A DNA stretch of 64,000 nucleotides from Anaerolineae bacterium. GTDB lineage: Bacteria; Chloroflexota; Anaerolineae; Anaerolineales; Villigracilaceae. Where the stretch lies: NCBI GenBank assembly GCA_003130845.1, contig QEXW01000061.1:35266-99265 (forward strand), given 5' to 3'. Positions 7,720 to 18,000 of the stretch are shown here, one piece after another (position 1 is the first letter of the stretch; every line of letters begins with the position of its first letter). The translations under genes and the position numbers were made by a program. Under the pieces are notes generated by a model. It was not told where the DNA came from and searched no databases. It was given only the letters and a program-made list of their open reading frames with translations.

Positions 7720-9930
7720 TTATGAGTGTTCTTCCTCTACCGTATCGCCCTCTTCTTTATCAATCAACACTTCCCGCTCGCGGCCACCACCTTGCGAGGG
7801 GCCAACGACGCCGATTTCTTCGAGCTGGTCGAGCAAGCGTGCGGCGCGTGGGTAGCCGATTTTCAACCTGCGTTGCAATAACGAAGCGCTGGCGCGCTGG
7901 GTGGTGCGCACAACTTGAATGGCTTGTTCTATCAGAGCATCCTCGCCTTCTTCGGGTTCGGTCAGCAGGGTTTCCCAGGGAGGCGTATGGCTGGCTGTTT
8001 CGGGTGACATCTTTTGCCAGAAGGCAATCATCCGTTCGATTTCCTGGTCTGTCACCAACACACCCTGGGCGCGAATGGGGGTGCCAACTTCAGGGTTGAG
8101 AAACAGCAGGTCGCCCCGCCCAAGCAGCGATTCGGCCCCAGGGGTATCCAGGATAACGCGGCTATCTACGCTGGATGCTACGGCAAACGCTAGTCGTGCC
8201 GGAAAGTTGGCCTTAATCAGGCCGGTTACAACGTCGGTGCTTGGGCGTTGGGTTGCTACCACCAGGTGAATACCGGTTGCCCGCGCCATTTGGGCCAGAC
8301 GCACCAAGTGATGCTCGGTTTGGTCGGGAGCCGACATCATCAGGTCGGCCAATTCGTCAATAATCGCGACAATGCGCGGCAAAGGTTTTTTCACCTTACG
8401 ATTGTAAGCGGCAAGGTCGCGGGCGTGAACGCCTTCCAGCAAACGGTAGCGATGTTCCATTTCAACCACTAGCCAGCGCAAAACGCCCAGAATGCGCTGC
8501 ACGTCCGTTTCTACTTTGCCAAGCAGGTGTGGCAGGCCATTGAAGCGCAGCAACTCGACCATTTTGGCATCAATCATCACCAGCCGCAGGTCTTCCGGGG
8601 CGTTATTCATGGCCAAACAGGTGGCAATGGAAGCAATGGCGACAGATTTTCCTGAGCCGGTTTGTCCTGCCACCAGCAGGTGGGGCATACGGGCTAGGTC
8701 GGCGACAACCGGTTGGCCAGAGACATCGCGTCCGAGCGCGATGGCTAATGGCGCACCGATTTTGTTAAATGCCTCGCTTTCGAGCAAAGGCCGCAGGCGC
8801 ACAACCGTTGTGCGCTGATTGGGGACTTCGATGCCCACATACGCCCGGCCTGGCACCGGGGCTTCAATGCGCAGGCGTTCGGCAGAAAGTGCTAGAGCCA
8901 GGTCTTTTTGCAGGGCCGCAATTTGCGCCACGCGCACTTTCATCAGTTGGGCTTCTTCTTCGCTGGAGGCGCCCGGCTTTTTAATAAAACCGGGTTGTAC
9001 GGCAAATTGGGTGACGGTCGGGCCAATCCGAAAGCCTGTCACTTTGGCCGGGATGCCAAATTCGGATAGTGTTTTTTCAATTAGCCCGGCTGTCTGGTTG
9101 ATGTGTCGCTCATCGGGGCGGACGGATTGCTCGCCGAACAAGAGGTTGAGTGGCGGCAAGCGTTCGCCGCGCGCGACCGGCGCAACGGGTTTCGCTTGCT
9201 GTGTTTCGGGGATTTTAAAATTCTTACGAAATTGGGGCGGTAACGTCACCGGTTTTTTAGGAGGCAGGACCGGTTTGGGGGCTTCAGCCGGTGCTTCTAC
9301 CGGGGGCTGTAGCGCTTCTTCTGGTGCAGGGGGTGGGGTTCCTGGCGGGGTTTCTCCGGCAATTTCCCATAACTTGGTTTCAAGAGGAGGCAGCAAGTTA
9401 AAGCCAAAAAACAGGGAAACCAACCAGGTGAAAACGATGAGTGGTGCGCGTAGAAAATCACTTCCAAACAATTTGTTTAGCACAATTCCGGTAAACTCAG
9501 CCAGCGCCCAGCCCAGATAGCCGCCATCTTCGCCATGTGCAGCGCGTTCGATGGAGACACCACCCAGTAAGGAGAACAAAGCGAGCGTGCTGAAGGCTGC
9601 AATTTCGAGCGCAATCACGCGCTCCCAGCGAATGCGCACATCCCCTTGCACGCGTTGACGCAAGAGAACCAGCCCTGCCAGGCCTGATGCAATGACTACG
9701 AACGCACTACCCCAGCCAAGCCATTTCCAAAGAATGTTTGCCCAGGGGGTGAGCAGCAGGCCGCCCGTTAGGTCAATCAGTGCTAGCAGGGTCATCAGCG
9801 AAAAGGCAAGCAGAATGACCCCGGCGGCATCGGATGCAAAACGGCCAAAGTGAGCGTAGGCGCGTTCTAGCCAGTCAAACCAATCGGTGGCTGTAGATTG
9901 TGCGGTGCGGTTGGAAGGTTCGCGAGACAT
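7720..9930 (-). CDS. ftsK: DNA translocase FtsK/SpoIIIE
   Basis: 736 residues, in the range of SpoIIIE-like proteins. Order: four to five membrane helices in the first ~190 residues; a Pro/Ala-rich linker (about 200-265); the RecA-like motor with Walker A GQTGSGKS, the LVMIDAKMVEL segment and Walker B VAIIDELADLMM; and a C-terminal winged-helix gamma domain (SLLQRRLKIGYPRAARLLDQLE) that reads KOPS/SRS-type sequences. The protein moves chromosome ends through the division septum. It starts 5 bp after the stop of the S1-domain gene, so the two are likely co-transcribed. The C-terminus ends in an acidic tail. Confidence 0.95.
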   Translation of the reverse strand: MSREPSNRTAQSTATDWFDWLERAYAHFGRFASDAAGVILLAFSLMTLLALIDLTGGLLLTPWANILWKWLGWGSAFVVIASGLAGLVLLRQRVQGDVRIRWERVIALEIAAFSTLALFSLLGGVSIERAAHGEDGGYLGWALAEFTGIVLNKLFGSDFLRAPLIVFTWLVSLFFGFNLLPPLETKLWEIAGETPPGTPPPAPEEALQPPVEAPAEAPKPVLPPKKPVTLPPQFRKNFKIPETQQAKPVAPVARGERLPPLNLLFGEQSVRPDERHINQTAGLIEKTLSEFGIPAKVTGFRIGPTVTQFAVQPGFIKKPGASSEEEAQLMKVRVAQIAALQKDLALALSAERLRIEAPVPGRAYVGIEVPNQRTTVVRLRPLLESEAFNKIGAPLAIALGRDVSGQPVVADLARMPHLLVAGQTGSGKSVAIASIATCLAMNNAPEDLRLVMIDAKMVELLRFNGLPHLLGKVETDVQRILGVLRWLVVEMEHRYRLLEGVHARDLAAYNRKVKKPLPRIVAIIDELADLMMSAPDQTEHHLVRLAQMARATGIHLVVATQRPSTDVVTGLIKANFPARLAFAVASSVDSRVILDTPGAESLLGRGDLLFLNPEVGTPIRAQGVLVTDQEIERMIAFWQKMSPETASHTPPWETLLTEPEEGEDALIEQAIQVVRTTQRASASLLQRRLKIGYPRAARLLDQLEEIGVVGPSQGGGREREVLIDKEEGDTVEEEHS

Positions 9931-9935
9931 CCGGG

Positions 9936-10928
9936 TTATTTCCCGTCCAGTTTCAGGCTCAAGCCCAGGCGCTGACGCGCGGCATCCAGAGCCAAGATAC
10001 GGACGTTGATGCGTTGTCCTTCTTTGAACGTTTCGCGCAGAGGCAGAGCATTTTCGGGAATTTGGGTGGCATGAACTAACCCTTCTAGGCCTTCATCCAG
10101 TCGGGCAAAGATGCCATAGGATGCCACGGTGGTGATGGTGGCTGGAACGATGTCGCCAATTGCGTAACGCAGGTGCACCGTCTCCCAGGGGTTGGGTTGA
10201 AGGCGCTTGAGGCTCAATGCAATCCGACAGCGCTCAGGCAGAATGTCAAGCACTTGGACTTCCAAGCGTTGACCGATTTGAACGATATGTGCCGGATGGA
10301 TGACGCGCCCCCAAGAGAGCTCGGAGATGTGAATCAGGCCTTCTACCCCGCCCAGGTCTACAAATACGCCGAAATCGGTGATGTTGGTCACTTCGCCGCT
10401 GGTGATTACACCCGGGCGCAAGTGTGAGAATAACTGGGCGCGCCGTCCAGCACCTGCACGCGCTGCCCGTTCTGAAAAGACGATGCGGCCCTCCGCCGCT
10501 ACACATTCGATGACCTTCAGGCTTAAATCACGCCCAACATACGTAGCCAAAAATTGCTCACGCTCGTTGTCGGTCTGGCAGGTCATATCTACTAGATGTG
10601 AGTAAGGCACGAAGCCGGCCAGATTGTGGCCTTCGACCAGCAAGCCGCCTCGGTTATAGCCTGTGACGAGTAGAGTGACGACCTGGTCTTGTTTGTACAC
10701 CGTTTCGGCATACGCCCAGTCCACTGCTGGAGGGGCGGGTTTAGTTTCTACAGCGGCAGGCAAATTCAATGGCGGGGCTTTTGGCTGTTCGGACGGTGCA
10801 AACGATTCGACCCGCGCTCGCTGCATGGAAAACAAGCGTTCTTCGTCTGCCAGAACGGACTGCCACCATCCTTCATCGAGGGGCTCATCTGTTGTATCAA
10901 CCGTTGGTGATTTGAGTGCATATACCAT
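9936..10928 (-). CDS. S1 RNA-binding domain protein (ribosomal protein S1-like)
   Basis: 330 residues from the ATG at 10928; an AAAGGAGG ribosome-binding site lies about 14 nt upstream, inside the end of the preceding gene. After a ~100-residue acidic N-terminus with no recognisable fold come three S1 OB-fold repeats: about 105-170, 185-255 (SGEVTNITDFGVFVDL, then GLIHISELSW) and 265-330 (TTVASYGIFARLDEGLEGLVH). This matches short, three-repeat S1-like proteins that bind mRNA and help initiation, as opposed to six-domain proteobacterial S1. Tight linkage to the membrane sensor gene upstream and to ftsK downstream is notable but unexplained. Confidence 0.85.
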   Translation of the reverse strand: MVYALKSPTVDTTDEPLDEGWWQSVLADEERLFSMQRARVESFAPSEQPKAPPLNLPAAVETKPAPPAVDWAYAETVYKQDQVVTLLVTGYNRGGLLVEGHNLAGFVPYSHLVDMTCQTDNEREQFLATYVGRDLSLKVIECVAAEGRIVFSERAARAGAGRRAQLFSHLRPGVITSGEVTNITDFGVFVDLGGVEGLIHISELSWGRVIHPAHIVQIGQRLEVQVLDILPERCRIALSLKRLQPNPWETVHLRYAIGDIVPATITTVASYGIFARLDEGLEGLVHATQIPENALPLRETFKEGQRINVRILALDAARQRLGLSLKLDGK

Positions 10929-10938
10929 TAAACTTCTT

Positions 10939-12861
10939 TCAACCTCCTTTTGCGGAGTTTCTTTGGGCTTCCATTTCCAAGATAGCCTTGGCCACCACTT
11001 CGACAGCAATGCGTTGCTTGCGATATAAATCTGCTTCGGACATGGCAAGGCGGCTGGCGACTTCGCGCACTTTGCGGCCTTCGATGAATTTCAAATCTAG
11101 AATATTATATAAAATCCATTCTGTTGTAAAGCGGCGTTCGCCTTCGGGGCGCACTTGTTCAACCGCGCGTTTGAGAATGGCCCGCAAGGCATTTGGCAAG
11201 TTGCCATCGTATTCTTTGCGGGCTGTTTCCTGCACAATGCGCAAGTTCATTAAGGGAGATTCGGTTAGTTTAGGCCCGCCCCAGTAATGGTTGAGGGCTT
11301 CACGGACCCACTCGGCCACATCTGGCGCCGGAGGAAAGTCTTCGGTGAGCGCTGTCGCTGCGTCGAAGCGCCCCATAGCGCGGATGCGTTGAATCACTTC
11401 CACTTGGGGTTCCATCTCTTCGAGCGAACGGAAAATCCGTTGTTGTAGTTGTCGGTCTTCGAGCGCTAACGCCGCCCGTTCTGCCAACAGCCAAAGGGCG
11501 TTGCGTTGGTCGGTTTCGAGCGTTTGTTGACCTGGGTTGCGCGCTACACCTAGCAGCCCAATCACCGGTGGTGGTTGGTCAGGGTTCATGCCAAGACTGC
11601 GGTGGGCATGCAGGGGCAAAATCCAGTGGTCATTCCAGAGAAATTCGTTTTTGCCACTCTCTTCTCGAACGATTTCTAGCGCTTGTGGTAGGTTGCCTCG
11701 CTCTAAAAAGGGCCGCCCAGCGGTAATGAGCAGAGAGGGTTCTGCTCCATCGAGCGCAGCCACGAAGGCCGAGGGAGATTGCATGTGGTCTCGTACAGCG
11801 GCGAGAATGGCCTCGAGGAACTGACGCAAGTCGCCCTGGGTGAGCAGGCGCTCTTCGATGTTTTGTAAGAAACTGAGTTCCGCCTTATCGCCGCCAAAAA
11901 AGAGCGCTCGTTCCCACACGGGGGCCAGCACGGTGATGAGATGTTCCATGAGTAGGACAGTTGCCACCACGGCAACCGGTACGAAGGCGTTATAGGTGAG
12001 ACCAAAGAACTCGCCACCTCGTCGCACCAGGGTCAGAACTGCCAAGGTGAGCGAAGCCGTTGCCGGGCCGCGCATAATCCACTTGAAGAGGCGACTCTTG
12101 ACCACTCTATCAGGCCAGGAAACCCCAAAAAACGCTACGGCATACGCCATGATAACCAGTAAGATTCCCACTGCAATATTGATTAACGTGGATGCACTCC
12201 AAAACGCAAGTGGATATTCTTCTGCCAGGTGATACCCAAACAGCATGTAGGGATAAGAACCCAGCGCTGGGGCGGTGGCTCCTGCCATCAGGTAGAACAT
12301 GCGGCGGCGACCGGAACGGGTTAGCATGCGCCGGTAAGCGCGTAGGAAATTGAAGCCTGCTATCAGCATAGCCAGCAGGTAATACAGGGTGAATATGTCC
12401 GTCCACAGCGTGCGGCTGAGGTAGGGTGCAGTACGCGCTGTTGCTACGAGCGGGCCAACCAACTCACCCCAAATTAAGATTCCTAAGAAGGCCGCGGAAA
12501 CTAGGTAAAGCGCACGCACAACCACTCTCCGGCGTCCGCGTGAGGGGCGCCCGGCTGTGACTAGCAGGGCATCGGAGAGGTGAATGTAAGAAGCCGGTAA
12601 AAAGACCAGCCCTAACCATTCTAGGCGCAGAAAAAGTTCGACCAGTTCGGTTGTTTCTACGGCGCTCTGAATGGATTCGGCGGTGAAAATCACCACGACC
12701 GAGAGCAAAATGATGGCAAACGAACGCGCTACCCGGTCACGCAGGTTGAATGTCAGCGCATATATCAGCAAGGAAAAAGCGGTGATGGCAATTCCCGCTG
12801 TGACAATCTGGTTGAGCGTTTTGACCCCCGCCAAAAAGCCATCCAACCAACCGCTAATCAT
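10939..12861 (-). CDS. Membrane sensor with histidine-kinase 7TM domain, GAF-like domain and C-terminal helix-turn-helix, no kinase
   Basis: 640 residues. Residues 1-~315 hold eight or so membrane helices resembling the N-terminal 7TM sensor of histidine kinases. A GAF-like region follows (about 330-475; the start FLQNIEERLLTQGDLRQFLEAIL is typical of Chloroflexi GAF linkers). The last ~170 residues contain no H-box, N-box or ATP lid. Instead a C-terminal helix-turn-helix-like stretch appears (KVREVASRLAMSEADLYRKQR), suggesting DNA binding or a protein-interaction helix bundle. It may be a one-component membrane regulator. It lies 23 bp after a GNAT gene and its 3' end carries the ribosome site of the S1-domain gene, so it is part of the leftward run. 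Confidence 0.65.
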   Translation of the reverse strand: MISGWLDGFLAGVKTLNQIVTAGIAITAFSLLIYALTFNLRDRVARSFAIILLSVVVIFTAESIQSAVETTELVELFLRLEWLGLVFLPASYIHLSDALLVTAGRPSRGRRRVVVRALYLVSAAFLGILIWGELVGPLVATARTAPYLSRTLWTDIFTLYYLLAMLIAGFNFLRAYRRMLTRSGRRRMFYLMAGATAPALGSYPYMLFGYHLAEEYPLAFWSASTLINIAVGILLVIMAYAVAFFGVSWPDRVVKSRLFKWIMRGPATASLTLAVLTLVRRGGEFFGLTYNAFVPVAVVATVLLMEHLITVLAPVWERALFFGGDKAELSFLQNIEERLLTQGDLRQFLEAILAAVRDHMQSPSAFVAALDGAEPSLLITAGRPFLERGNLPQALEIVREESGKNEFLWNDHWILPLHAHRSLGMNPDQPPPVIGLLGVARNPGQQTLETDQRNALWLLAERAALALEDRQLQQRIFRSLEEMEPQVEVIQRIRAMGRFDAATALTEDFPPAPDVAEWVREALNHYWGGPKLTESPLMNLRIVQETARKEYDGNLPNALRAILKRAVEQVRPEGERRFTTEWILYNILDLKFIEGRKVREVASRLAMSEADLYRKQRIAVEVVAKAILEMEAQRNSAKGG

Positions 12862-12884
12862 TTCGACCTTCCAAAAGTAGAGTT

Positions 12885-13418
12885 CTAAAGCGGACGTGAA
12901 AAAAATAAGGCTACATCTCTGGTGGAATAATATTGGTCATTATACCCGCAGAATTCAAACCCGAGTTTATAAAACATGCGAACTGCGGGCGCGTTTTTCG
13001 ACTGCGTTTCAATAATAACGCGGCGCAACCCACGCTGAACACCCCAGTTTTCTACAGCGGCAATTAATTTGCGCGCTAGTCCTTGTCGGCGCACTGGACG
13101 CCCTACCACTATATCGGTAATCCAGACGGCATGCGGAACGAAGGCATCGGTAAAACGAATGTAGGCGATGGCTTCCATCCCGTGCATGGCGCTAAACATG
13201 GGGCGGATGTGCCAGGTATCGGGTAATTCTTGTGCCGGGCGTGGGTATTCTAACCGGATGGTACGCGGCAAGCGCACCTCGCGCAAGAGCGACTCGATTT
13301 GACCAGGTTCGCGGCGTACATCCAACTGCCAGACGTAATCGGTCTCAATTGAATGGTCAAGTGCTGCCAGGCGCGGCAGGTCGGTGGATACGGTGTTGCG
13401 AATCTCGATTTCGGCCAT
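12885..13418 (-). CDS. GNAT family N-acetyltransferase
   Basis: 177 residues with the GNAT core: beta-strand WITDIVVGRPVRRQGLARKLI contains the acetyl-CoA pyrophosphate loop (V-x-x-x-x-R-x-Q-G-L-A), and the C-terminal AVRMFYKLGFEFCGY matches the end of motif A/B. The substrate (small amine, peptide N-terminus or Lys) cannot be read from the sequence. It begins 6 bp after the stop of the membrane Ig-like protein gene and ends 23 bp before the sensor gene, so the four genes are probably co-transcribed. Confidence 0.88.
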   Translation of the reverse strand: MAEIEIRNTVSTDLPRLAALDHSIETDYVWQLDVRREPGQIESLLREVRLPRTIRLEYPRPAQELPDTWHIRPMFSAMHGMEAIAYIRFTDAFVPHAVWITDIVVGRPVRRQGLARKLIAAVENWGVQRGLRRVIIETQSKNAPAVRMFYKLGFEFCGYNDQYYSTRDVALFFSRPL

Positions 13419-13424
13419 ACAGTT

Positions 13425-14096
13425 TCAGGGTGCCACAATGCGAATAGGAATGATACAAGGCGGCAGAGTTTCACCTAGATTGTTGGTGGCAACCAGGCGT
13501 AACTGGTAATCGCCTGGCGTTAGGAGAGAAGTATCCCAAAGATTTAACTCTCCATCTATTTTTATTTGATTATCTGCCGCAATGGTCATCCATTCGTCAC
13601 TGCCGGCCACAGCATACTCGTATTTGAAAAATCCTAAATCCGGCAAATTGACGGTGACGCGTGGAGTAATTTTACCTTTCAATGCCTCGCCTGGTTGAGG
13701 AAAGGTGAATATTAATTGATTAGGAAGACAACCCACGCTGCCCGGCGGAGTGGGTATGGCGGTCGCATTGACCGGCGATGGATTGGATTGTGGCGGGACG
13801 CCTGCGGGAGCCGTCAGGCTCAAGGTGGCCGTTGGAATGAATGTAGAGGCCGGTAAATAGGGCGCAATAAACGTCACCAAGCAAAATTGGGAAAGCGCAA
13901 TCAACACAAACAGCAGAAAGAATGAGCCGGAAATACGTACCCGCTGGAAAATCAGCTCTTTTTCCAGGCCAAAGACTGCTAGTCTCCACTCTGACCAAGC
14001 CGAGAGCAAGGCGCGCAGAGAAACTGCAGCGCCTGCGCCTAAAATCAGGTAGATGAGTGTCTCATAGTCCTTGAAAAAGCGCAGCAGTGACTCCAC
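13425..14096 (-). CDS. Membrane-anchored protein with extracytoplasmic Ig-like domain
   Basis: 223 residues, family not recognised. Two hydrophobic segments (about 14-32 and 52-76) are followed by a Pro/Thr/Ser-rich spacer and a ~100-residue C-terminal domain with a periodic beta pattern (IFTFPQPGEALKGKITPRV ... LLTPGDYQLRLVATNN ... LPPCIIPIRIV) typical of Ig/fibronectin-like folds. Two Cys (CLPNQ and PPCII) could form a disulfide outside. The topology predicts both termini arranged so the beta domain is exported. It is 12 bp after the purine nucleoside phosphorylase stop and 6 bp before the GNAT gene. Function unknown. Confidence 0.6.
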   Translation of the reverse strand: MESLLRFFKDYETLIYLILGAGAAVSLRALLSAWSEWRLAVFGLEKELIFQRVRISGSFFLLFVLIALSQFCLVTFIAPYLPASTFIPTATLSLTAPAGVPPQSNPSPVNATAIPTPPGSVGCLPNQLIFTFPQPGEALKGKITPRVTVNLPDLGFFKYEYAVAGSDEWMTIAADNQIKIDGELNLWDTSLLTPGDYQLRLVATNNLGETLPPCIIPIRIVAP

Positions 14097-14108
14097 AATT
14101 TCACCAGG

Positions 14109-14954
14109 CTAGGGCAATTTGTTTAATACACCACGCAACACGCTCTCCAGCTTGGGAACCATCACCTTGCCGGCCTCCAGCACCTCCTCGTGCGAAGTAA
14201 TCGTATTTCCATCTAGGTTCGCTTTGTTGCTAATGCCTGAAATGCCCAAGACCCGCATCCCGCCATGGCGGGCGACAATCACTTCCGGCACGGTGGACAT
14301 CCCCACCGCATCGGCGCCAACGGCGCGTAGAAAACGCAAATCGGCCGGGCTTTCAAAGGATGGGCCGCTCAAGCCGACGTAGACTCCTTCGTGAAGTAAA
14401 ACGCTGCGCTCACGAGCCGCTTGGCGGGCGAGTTCTAGCAAAGCGCGGTCGTAGGTTTGACTCATGTCTGGAAAGCGCACCCCTAGTTCTTCGATGTTAG
14501 GTCCAACCAGGGGGTTGAAGCCCATCATGCCAATCAAATTGAGATTATCTGTAATCAACATCAGGTCACCAGGTGCATAATCGGGATTGATGGCACCCGC
14601 TGCATTGGTGACCACTAACATTTCGATGCCCATCCGTTGCATCACACGCACCGGAAAGGTCACTTGTGACATGGAATAGCCCTCGTAGAAATGAACCCGC
14701 CCTTGCATAACCATGACGACCTGTTTTTCCAGTTCGCCGATGACGAGCCGACCGGCGTGTCCCCATACAGTGGAAGTTGGCCAGTGTGGTATCTCGGAAA
14801 AGGGGATAATATCGGCGTTCTCAATCGAATCGGCTAATCCCCCTAGGCCAGAGCCAAGAATCAGCGCTATAGTGGGGCGGTGTTGTGTACGGCTACGAAC
14901 GGCCTCGGCGGCGGCATCCATTTGTTCGAGCGTCATGAAAGGCTGATTTGTCAT
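14109..14954 (-). CDS. punA: Purine nucleoside phosphorylase (PNP family I, trimeric)
   Basis: About 281 residues from the ATG at 14954 (MTNQPFM); ATG at 14966 is an alternative. The earlier possible start at 15023 lies upstream of the -10 box and is excluded. Family features: phosphate loop ILGSGLGGLAD, WGHAGRLVIG, QGRVHFYEGY, VVTNAAGAINPDYAPGDLMLI, and GLSGPSFESPAD. The purine-contact segment carries GMSTVPEVIVARH and the ISGISNKA stretch with the Asn that recognises 6-oxopurines. It cleaves inosine/guanosine with phosphate to base and ribose-1-phosphate in purine salvage. It is the first gene of the leftward run that continues through ftsK and lgt. Confidence 0.93.
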   Translation of the reverse strand: MTNQPFMTLEQMDAAAEAVRSRTQHRPTIALILGSGLGGLADSIENADIIPFSEIPHWPTSTVWGHAGRLVIGELEKQVVMVMQGRVHFYEGYSMSQVTFPVRVMQRMGIEMLVVTNAAGAINPDYAPGDLMLITDNLNLIGMMGFNPLVGPNIEELGVRFPDMSQTYDRALLELARQAARERSVLLHEGVYVGLSGPSFESPADLRFLRAVGADAVGMSTVPEVIVARHGGMRVLGISGISNKANLDGNTITSHEEVLEAGKVMVPKLESVLRGVLNKLP

Positions 14955-14996
14955 GTTTAAATCCATTTCTCTGAGGGGTTGGAATTTGTAGCAAAA

Positions 14997-15002
14997 ATTA
15001 TA
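14997..15002 (-). promoter_or_regulatory. -10 box of the purine nucleoside phosphorylase promoter
   Basis: Perfect TATAAT on the minus strand; a weak TTGTGC lies 15 bp upstream (15018-15023). Start of transcription is expected near 14990, so the leader is short. Confidence 0.5.
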
Positions 15003-15051
15003 ACCTATCGTATCAACGCACAAAGCAGGTTTCTAAAACTTGCTTTATCAA

Positions 15052-15079
15052 TTGCTTGTCACTGAAATACACCTATGCT
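15052..15079 (+). promoter_or_regulatory. Possible promoter of the HD-GYP gene
   Basis: TTGCTT (15052-15057) and TATGCT (15074-15079) with 16-bp spacing. If used, the transcript begins near 15086 and the start codon would be the ATG at 15093 and not 15075. Confidence 0.4.
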
Positions 15080-18000
15080 ATCCTCAGCAACAATGAAGCC
15101 TCAAAAGAACCATTCTCTGGTCGCAAGTGGCTTATTTGTGCTGATTTTTGCAGCACAGTTTCTGTTTCTGATACCTTATCCAAAGATATTCTTGTTTGCG
15201 GATATGCCCGAGTGGGTGGCGAATGTATTGGGTGCGGCGTTTTTCTTGCATGGCATCTTGCTCATCTCATCTAAGCTGTTCAATGCGCCCGCAGCGACGC
15301 AATCTATGTTCAATCTGGCTGCATCTACCATGCTGATGATGATTGCCTGGACTTACTTTCAGTTTGCCCTGTTTATTGAGAGTTTTGTCCTAGCCGCCCT
15401 TGGGTTGGCATTTTTTTTGTGTAATTGGATGAAAACCCGGCGAGAATGGCTGATTGTTATCTTGCAGTGGGTCAATCTTGGGATTGGGATTGGCTTGCTA
15501 TGGCACCCTGAATTTCTTTTGACCGCACCCGTTTATCATCCACTCCGCCAAATGCCGATTCTCTTGGCCATAGTGTTTGTTGGAAGTGCACTGGTGAGCT
15601 TGGCCATGGGATGGCTGCCGGCTTTCTATGGGGGGAAGGCCGGGCGTTTTTTGGCCTTGCCCTGGTTACTGTGGATATTGGCCTTCGTTCCTTCATTTGA
15701 GTTGCCCAATATTGGCGTTGCCATGAGCGTAGGGGTGCCACTGATGCTGCATGAATTTATCCCTTGGCAATGGGTCATTATGCGTCAGGGGATGGAAATC
15801 GGCCGCCGATTCTTTGTGCTGGTAGCACTCTCGCAGGCTGCTCTCCTGGTGCTTATGACTTGGGCCGTTCGCTATATCGAACTTAATTTGGGATTACAAG
15901 TGCAGGAAATTCGCTATGGCATGCTGATAGTGTTCAATTTTATGGGCTTGCTTTCGATTTTGACTGTGGTGTGGATTAATTTTTCGATTAACGGCGCGTT
16001 TGCCGGCTTGGCCGGCCTCAACCCGCAGACCCAGCCCCCCCAGCCTAAAGGCTTCTTGAAGCGTTTAGCCCATAGCATGTTGGAGCCATTTCAGGTTTCG
16101 CAAGCCTACATTGGTGAAATCGTTCAATCGCGGCGTGATTATGAAGCCTTGTTGGCGCAGCAATTGGCAGCAGAACGGCGTCGTGTTGCACAATTGAGCC
16201 TGCTGCATGACCTGAACCGTAACCTGGAAGTTGTCCTGGACCCACCCGTTGCTGCGCAATTGACTGTCAATGCTGTTCAGAATGCATTAGCGGGTTCGCT
16301 GGTTGTTGTCCTGCGTTATGATGAAGAGCGAGAAGAGATGGTGGTGTTGGCTGCCAGTGGTCCAAACGCCAGTCAAATTCCACCGGGCTACCGGCAATCC
16401 ATTTCGGTAGGGATTATTGGACGCACAGCCCGTTTGCGCCGCACGCAACTTGCCTCGGATACGCATCTTGACCCGGATTATTTTCGCCTGGATGGTTGGG
16501 ATGCTCGCTGTGAACTGGTAGTACCGCTGTTACATCACCATCATCTGCGGGGGGTTATTCTGGTTGACCATCCGGAAGCCAATTATTTCGATGACAGCGA
16601 TATACGTACACTCGAAACAGTCGCTATTCAATTGGTGACTTCCTGGCTGCGGAGCGAACATGACCAACGCCTGACCAATTTGATTAATGCTGGTATTAGT
16701 CTCTCGACCACCTTAGATGTCGAGAGCGTCATCCAACAAGTCGCTCAGGTGGCGCAAAAGACCCTTGAGGCGCAATTCACCTTCGTGGCGCTTGTAGACC
16801 AAGTGGGTGGCTTTAACCGCACTGCGCATGTTGGTTATGCTCCCATTTTGTTAGAAGCACTCGCCACCGACCCAGGGGGGAATCATCTGATTCAATCGGT
16901 GCTAAATAGCACGGCCCCCGTGCGTTTACGCGATGTGCGCAAAAGATTTAGCAGCACTCCTACCGGCAGCAATGAACTGCGCAGCCTGCTGGCTGTTTCT
17001 ATTCGCTTGCGGCAATCAGCCATCGGCGCTATTCTGGCGTTTGGCAAGCAAGGCGGAAATTCATTTTCTGAGAGTGACGAATCTCTCATTAGCCTGTTGG
17101 CAACGCAATCGGCGGCGGCGATTGAGTCCACTTGGCTGTATCAGGAATTGCGCTCGATGTTGACAACTGCTACGCATCTCTATCAACTCAGCACCAAAAT
17201 TTTGCTCTCGGAACATCTTGCCGATGCCGCTAGCGCCATTGCCGAAACCGCTTTTCAACTGAGTAAAGGAATTGCTGCTGGCATTGTGTTACTCTCTCCC
17301 GAAAAAGAAGTGGAAGCGCGCGTGCAAATTGATGAAAGCGGTGTGCATCCTGGCTCGCAGCACCCCATGACGCTTATCAACGACGCACTTGAGCATGGAC
17401 AAACCATTATTACCTCAGGACCAAACAACACCCAGCGTATTTGCCTGCCTTTGCAAACCCCGCGCCGCCAATATGGCGCGCTCTGGATACAAGTGGATGA
17501 GAACCAAACCGTCAGCAGCCGATTTTCGGATACCATGCGTTCGCTGGCAAATCAGGCGGCCATTGCCCTGGAACGGGGCATTTTACTGGTCGAAACCCGT
17601 AAGCAGGCCGAACAGCTCGAAGCCGCTTACCGCCAACTCGAGCTGACTTACGACCAAACGCTGCGTGCGCTCTCCTCCGCGCTAGATGCCCGTGACCGCG
17701 AAACAGAAGGTCACAGTCTGCGCGTCTCACGGCTAGCAACCGAGCTGGGTAAACGCGTGGGGCTGACCCCCGAACAGGCCAAGGTGATGGAACGCGGTGC
17801 TATCTTACATGATATTGGAAAAATTGGTATTAGCGACACCATCTTGCTCAAACCCGGCCCACTGACTCCTGATGAGTGGGAAACCATGCGGCTGCATCCT
17901 GATATTGGCGCACGCATCATTGAGGGTATTCCCTTTCTGAAAGATGCCTTGCCGGTGATTCGGTATCATCAAGAACGCTGGGATGGGAGTGGTTATCCGA

